From: Clostridiales bacterium
GTDB taxonomy: Bacteria > Bacillota > Clostridia > Oscillospirales > CAG-272
Direction: 5' to 3'
Assembly (NCBI GenBank): GCA_012800735.1
Contig: JAAZIU010000022.1
Location: forward strand, 108,923 to 172,922
Length of the DNA stretch: 64,000 bases
This document shows, piece by piece, positions 60,632 to 64,000 of the stretch. Position 1 is the stretch's first letter. Each line of letters starts with the position of its first letter. The position numbers and the translations under genes are program-made. The notes under the pieces were generated by a model. The model had not been told where the DNA came from, did no database searches, and saw nothing but the letters and a program-made list of their open reading frames with translations.

Positions 60632-61135
60632 ATGCAAGGAAACACTCCCGAAAAAACAACCAAGTTAAAACTTGATGAGATTTCCAGCCCGATGCTTGCC
60701 TACCTCGGCGACGCGGTCATAGAGCTGCTTGTCCGCAGAAAACTCGCCCTCGACGGCGTCCCCAACACCGGCGAGGCGAACCGCCTTTCCCACGGCTATG
60801 TCACGGCAAAGGCGCAGTCCGAAGCGGTAGGACGGCTTGAAGGACTTCTCACCGAGCGGGAAGAAGATATCTACCGCCGCGGCCGCAATCACGCATCAAA
60901 AAACTGCCCCCGCCGCAGCACCCCCGGACAATACCACCGCGCGACCGGACTTGAAGCGCTGTTCGGCCGGCTCTGGCTTGAGCATGAATTTGATAGGATA
61001 GAGGAGCTTTTTGCCGCCGCCTACCCTGCTTGCCTGGGCAATCCTGCTTGCTTTGGCAACCCTGCTTGCTTAAACAACACCCCCTGCGATAAAAATACAA
61101 CAGACACGGAGGACGAAAATGCCCCAACGACTTAA
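60632..61135 (+). CDS. mrnC: Mini-ribonuclease III
   Basis: A 167-residue RNase III-like endonuclease without a dsRNA-binding domain, which trims 23S rRNA precursor ends in Bacillota. The signature MLAYLGDAVIELLVRRKL carries the first acidic residues, and YHRATGLEALFGRLWL supplies the second catalytic Glu region. The N-terminal 23 residues are the segment repeated upstream. The C-terminus beyond about residue 130 is an unusual tail with three PAC(L/F)GN/NN units from an 18-bp DNA repeat (61025-61078). Its end overlaps the epimerase gene by 17 nt. No strong Shine-Dalgarno precedes ATG 60632, only ACGGT. Typical length is ~140 residues. Confidence 0.9.
   Translation: MQGNTPEKTTKLKLDEISSPMLAYLGDAVIELLVRRKLALDGVPNTGEANRLSHGYVTAKAQSEAVGRLEGLLTEREEDIYRRGRNHASKNCPRRSTPGQYHRATGLEALFGRLWLEHEFDRIEELFAAAYPACLGNPACFGNPACLNNTPCDKNTTDTEDENAPTT
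61025..61078 (+). repeat. 18-bp repeats encoding a Cys-containing hexapeptide
   Basis: Three 18-bp units, each opening CCTGCTTGC, encode PACLGN, PACFGN and PACLNN in the tail of Mini-III. Confidence 0.85.
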
Positions 61136-62237
61136 ATTACTGCTCATCTTCGGCACAAGACCGGAGGCTATCAAGATGTGCCCGCTGGCGCTGGAGCTGC
61201 TGCGCCGCCCGCAGTTCGAAACAAGGATAATGCTCACCGGTCAGCACCGCGAGCTCGCCGACTCGGTTATGAGCGCCTTCGGCGTAAAAGCCGACTACGA
61301 CCTGCGGCTGATGAAGCCGGGACAGACGCTGCAGTCGCTGACCGCGGCTATACTTGAAGCGGAAAAGCCGGTATTTGAGGAATACGCCCCCGATTTTGCA
61401 TTGGTTCACGGCGACACCCTGACGGCTTTCGCCTCCGCCCTCTCGGCTTTCTACGCGCAGACAAAAGTCTGCCATGTCGAAGCGGGACTCCGCACCTTCG
61501 ACAAATGGGCGCCTTATCCCGAGGAGATGAACCGGGTGCTGATAACCCGTCTCGCCGACCTGCATTTTGCCCCGACTAAGGGCAACGAGCGGAATCTGCG
61601 CAACGAGGGAATTGTAAACGGCGTTTACGTCACCGGCAACACCGGTCTCGACGCCTTCCGCTACACGATAAAGCCGGATTACGAGTTCACGTCGTCGGAA
61701 CTTAAAGCGATTGATTTTGAGAGCTTCAGAACCGTCGTCATGACCGCACATCGGCGGGAAAACATCGGCGCCGGACTTGAAAACATCTGCCGCGCAGTCA
61801 GGCGCGTCGTCGCGGAAAACCCGGACATTCAGGTGGTCTATCCGATGCACCCCAACCCCGCCGTCCGCGGCACCGTCGTCCCGATGTTAGGGGATATCGA
61901 CAGAGTTCACCTGATCGAGCCGCTTGACGTCTTTGATATGCACAACCTGATGAGCCGCTCATATATGGCTCTCACCGACAGCGGCGGGCTTCAGGAGGAA
62001 GCGCCGGCTTTGGGGCTTCCCGTCGCGGTGCTCCGCGCCGAAACCGAGCGTCCGGAGGCTGTCGAAGCCGGAACCGTCGTTCTTGCCGGCACAACCGAGG
62101 AAGGAGTTTACTCGCTCTTCTCGAAAATTCTCCGCGACGCCGAGTTCTACCGCTCGATGCGCCGCGCGATAAATCCCTACGGCGACGGACACGCAAGCGA
62201 GCGAATTGCGGACGCGCTGCTTGAACAACAAAAATAA
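61119..62237 (+). CDS. wecB: UDP-N-acetylglucosamine 2-epimerase (non-hydrolysing)
   Basis: A 372-residue GT-B-fold epimerase that converts UDP-GlcNAc to UDP-ManNAc. Family blocks are FGTRPEAIKMCPLALEL, QHREL, VHGDTLTAFASALSAFY, VEAGLRT, ENIGAGLENICRAV, and LTDSGGLQEEAPALGLPVAVLR, which binds the nucleotide. The ManNAc product feeds teichoic acid or secondary cell-wall polysaccharide; the SLH proteins at 13.2-19 kb need such a polymer for anchoring (inference). It overlaps the Mini-III gene and has a GGAGG site. Confidence 0.96.
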   Translation: MPQRLKLLLIFGTRPEAIKMCPLALELLRRPQFETRIMLTGQHRELADSVMSAFGVKADYDLRLMKPGQTLQSLTAAILEAEKPVFEEYAPDFALVHGDTLTAFASALSAFYAQTKVCHVEAGLRTFDKWAPYPEEMNRVLITRLADLHFAPTKGNERNLRNEGIVNGVYVTGNTGLDAFRYTIKPDYEFTSSELKAIDFESFRTVVMTAHRRENIGAGLENICRAVRRVVAENPDIQVVYPMHPNPAVRGTVVPMLGDIDRVHLIEPLDVFDMHNLMSRSYMALTDSGGLQEEAPALGLPVAVLRAETERPEAVEAGTVVLAGTTEEGVYSLFSKILRDAEFYRSMRRAINPYGDGHASERIADALLEQQK

Positions 62238-62367
62238 CAACAATTCATACAAAACAGCCCCTATATTCATACCGACGCAATAATTTACCATTACAATATT
62301 TTTATTACTCATAAGTAAAAGCAACAAAAAAATAAAAAATAAAAACCGATTACCGGAGGAATAAACC

Positions 62368-63327
62368 ATGTATTATGTAGGTATTGATCTTGGCGGCACC
62401 AACATCGCCGCGGGAATTGTCACCAAAGATTACAAGATAATCGCGAAAGACAGCGTCCCGACCCTTCCGAACCGCGACCCCGAGCTTATCATCAAGGACA
62501 TGGGCGCTCTCTGCGACAGGCTCCTTGCGAAAGCAAACATTTCATACGACGAGGTTATTTCCGCCGGAATAGCCACCCCCGGCACCGCCAACAGCGACAC
62601 CGGCTACTGCGAATACGCAAACAACCTGCCGTTTTTGCATTTCCCCCTCGCCGACACGCTTAAGAAGTATACGAAATTCAAGTCCGTCCGCATCGAAAAC
62701 GACGCCAACGCCGCCGCCTGGGGCGAAGCCATAGCGGGCGCCGCGCAGGGCGTTGACAACTCGATATTTATAACCCTCGGAACCGGTGTCGGCGGCGGTA
62801 TCATCATCGACCGCAAGGTTTACTCCGGTTTCAACTACGCCGGCGCCGAACTCGGCCATATGGTCATTCAGTACCAGGGCGCGCAGTGCACCTGCGGTCT
62901 CAAGGGCTGCTGGGAGGCTTATTCCTCCGCGACCGGACTTATCCGCATGACAAAGGAAAGGATGAACGCAAACCCCGACTCATCCATGTGGAAATGGTGC
63001 GGCGGAGATATCTCAAAAGTCAACGGCCGTACCGCTTTCGCCTGCATGCAGAATGACGGCGACGAAGCCGCGAAAGAAGTCGTCGACGAATATATCGGCT
63101 ACCTCGCCTGCGGCCTTATCAACATCATCAACATCTTCCAGCCGGAGATCCTCTCAATCGGCGGCGGCATCTCGAAAGAGGGCGAAAAGCTGATGGCTCC
63201 CCTCCGCGAACACATCAAAGCCGCAACCTACGGCGGCGCCGACAGCTATATCAAACCGACCAAAGTAGTTGTAGCCTCCCTCGGCAACGACGCCGGAATT
63301 ATAGGCGGCGCGGTGCTGGGAGTATAA
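62368..63327 (+). CDS. glcK: ROK-family glucokinase
   Basis: A 319-residue ROK kinase. GIDLGGTNIAAGIV binds ATP phosphate, IENDANAAAWGEA has the catalytic Asp, and TLGTGVGGGIII and the zinc motif CTCGLKGCWEAYSS identify the ROK family. It phosphorylates glucose entering glycolysis; N-acetylmannosamine is an alternative substrate given the epimerase upstream. GGAGG lies 6 nt before ATG 62368, 130 nt behind the epimerase gene. Confidence 0.92.
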   Translation: MYYVGIDLGGTNIAAGIVTKDYKIIAKDSVPTLPNRDPELIIKDMGALCDRLLAKANISYDEVISAGIATPGTANSDTGYCEYANNLPFLHFPLADTLKKYTKFKSVRIENDANAAAWGEAIAGAAQGVDNSIFITLGTGVGGGIIIDRKVYSGFNYAGAELGHMVIQYQGAQCTCGLKGCWEAYSSATGLIRMTKERMNANPDSSMWKWCGGDISKVNGRTAFACMQNDGDEAAKEVVDEYIGYLACGLINIINIFQPEILSIGGGISKEGEKLMAPLREHIKAATYGGADSYIKPTKVVVASLGNDAGIIGGAVLGV

Positions 63328-63368
63328 GACGCGGATAACTTAGATAAAGGAAATATTTGAACGGCGAT

Positions 63369-63426
63369 GTTTCGGCTCCGCCGAAACTCGCTGCCGGCGC
63401 CCGATGGGCGCCGGCAGAGTTCCTTT
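63369..63426 (+). terminator. Two hairpins after the glucokinase gene
   Basis: GTTTCGG / CCGAAAC (63369-63387) and a perfect 12-bp stem CTGCCGGCGCCC / GGGCGCCGGCAG (63391-63417) followed by a short T stretch. Confidence 0.75.
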
Positions 63427-63468
63427 TGGAATCCCCAAACTTTTAGGTCTTTGACTTATAAAGAGATA

Positions 63469-63497
63469 TTGTGGAAACAGCGGACTGTATTTATAGT
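63469..63497 (+). promoter_or_regulatory. Promoter-like site before the small membrane protein
   Basis: TTGTGG (63469-63474), 17 bp, TATAGT (63492-63497). Confidence 0.5.
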
Positions 63498-63514
63498 ATA
63501 ACAAGCCATCTTAC

Positions 63515-63745
63515 ATGAGTAGAACGATAAAAGGCATGATAGCATCGGTATTATTGTATTATGTTTGTTGGATTTTATACCATCAAGGGGTTATGGGCGT
63601 AACCGTTATCTTGGGATTAACAATATTTACGTGCATCGCATTTTTCTTATTTGCAATTGACAGGCATAATTACGTGGCAGTGGTACCGATTCTTTTATTT
63701 ACAACATGCCATCTGACATATACATTCATAAACTTCATAGCATGA
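63515..63745 (+). CDS. Small membrane protein, unrecognised
   Basis: A 76-residue protein with three hydrophobic segments (about 7-23, 28-47, 53-73), almost entirely membrane-embedded. Base composition is AT-rich, like the downstream partial gene. No family recognised and the ribosome site is weak. It may be linked with the following alpha/beta hydrolase. Confidence 0.5.
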   Translation: MSRTIKGMIASVLLYYVCWILYHQGVMGVTVILGLTIFTCIAFFLFAIDRHNYVAVVPILLFTTCHLTYTFINFIA

Positions 63746-63809
63746 CAAGTTAGAAATTGTGCAATCAAGAAGGTATATAAAAGCAGTATTCGAAGGTCGC
63801 AGGAGAATA

Positions 63810-64000
63810 TGAAATATAATATAGATAAAGAATTGAATAGTTTATCAATGTTCAGTGGAGCAATGGTACTGCGTTTATATCCATTGGTGAATATTGTATA
63901 TAGATTAAACAACTGCAAATCAGATAGTTTTGTCACTGTTAAGAAATATTCTACGCCGGGATATTTGGGATCAGAACGATCAACTTTGGTCATTGAACCA
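63810..64000 (+). CDS. Partial alpha/beta-hydrolase-like protein
   Basis: The first 63 codons of a gene that runs off the right edge. ATG 63810 has CAGGAG just upstream. The N-terminus MKYNIDKELNSLSMF and the later VTVKKYSTPGYLGSE resemble the pre-domain and first strand of acetyl-esterase-like alpha/beta hydrolases, but the catalytic part is outside the window. AT-rich. Confidence 0.55.

Noticed and set aside
60172..60663. Phe/Ile/Tyr-rich reverse frames over the Mini-III 5' array
   Set aside because: They are antisense translations of the AT-rich hairpins and spacers with no start signals; the forward 23-codon frames explain the structure better.
1..64000. CRISPR arrays, rRNA operons, insertion sequences or prophage
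   Set aside because: No regularly spaced direct repeats with unique spacers, no rRNA sequence, and no transposase or phage structural gene was found on either strand.

Overview
The window looks like a Gram-positive anaerobe of class Clostridia (Bacillota), probably an uncultured gut or rumen member related to Ruminococcus-type fermenters. The reasons are strong Shine-Dalgarno sites with ATG/GTG/TTG starts, TTGACA-17-TATAAT promoters, S-layer-homology (SLH) surface proteins, lipobox-type solute-binding lipoproteins, [FeFe] hydrogenases with AdhE and Rex, and many carbohydrate-active enzymes. Most of it is near 50% GC. AT-rich islands (the FRG gene, one solute-binding protein, the RR-HK-ABC module, the right end) stand out. 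I assign the species from gene content only.

Layout. 1-4.9 kb: a truncated solute-binding protein, an NYN-domain putative nuclease, a LytTR/DUF3021 pair behind three tandem copies of one promoter, and a YjbQ-family protein. 5-6.3 kb: an AT-rich FRG-domain gene and tRNA-Leu(UAG). 6.3-13 kb: a carbohydrate block (GH43-like, solute-binding lipoprotein, GH29, Nudix, large glycosidase). 13.2-19 kb: two tandem paralogous LRR/InlB-repeat/SLH surface proteins. 19.2-28.8 kb: a solute-binding lipoprotein, small membrane and SRPBCC proteins, a two-component system with a BceAB-like ABC transporter, and a lipoprotein with a 38-residue secreted peptide.

29-41.7 kb is the energy-metabolism core: a nine-gene reverse-strand operon, rex - adhE - phosphotransferase - two [2Fe-2S] thioredoxin-like proteins - sensory [FeFe] hydrogenase (HydS) - SpoIIE-type phosphatase - catalytic [FeFe] hydrogenase - DapB/Ord-like dehydrogenase. 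Behind it are an iron alcohol dehydrogenase and a LysR regulator. The rex and alcohol dehydrogenase promoters share a 44-bp identical upstream element, so the LysR protein probably co-regulates ethanol and H2 formation. This order resembles the HydS-linked cluster described in Ruminococcus albus.

42-54.4 kb: tRNA-Leu(CAA), patatin, UroD-like protein, GNAT, a frameshifted EFR1 ferredoxin with an SDR, a five-gene operon for anaerobic glycerol-3-phosphate-type oxidation (GlpA-like, FAD oxidoreductase, DUF1667, BadF-type kinase, LysR), and a GH28-like enzyme with its own solute-binding lipoprotein. 54.4-64 kb: MoxR - DUF58 - transglutaminase, then a tandem array in which the 5' end of the Mini-ribonuclease III gene is repeated upstream of the intact gene as three complete 23-residue reading frames plus one partial copy. 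UDP-GlcNAc 2-epimerase, a ROK glucokinase and a partial alpha/beta hydrolase follow.

The most unusual items are the Mini-III 5'-end array (60166-60631), the shared element of the rex and alcohol dehydrogenase promoters, the kinase/phosphatase/sensory-hydrogenase operon, and the triplicated LytTR promoter.
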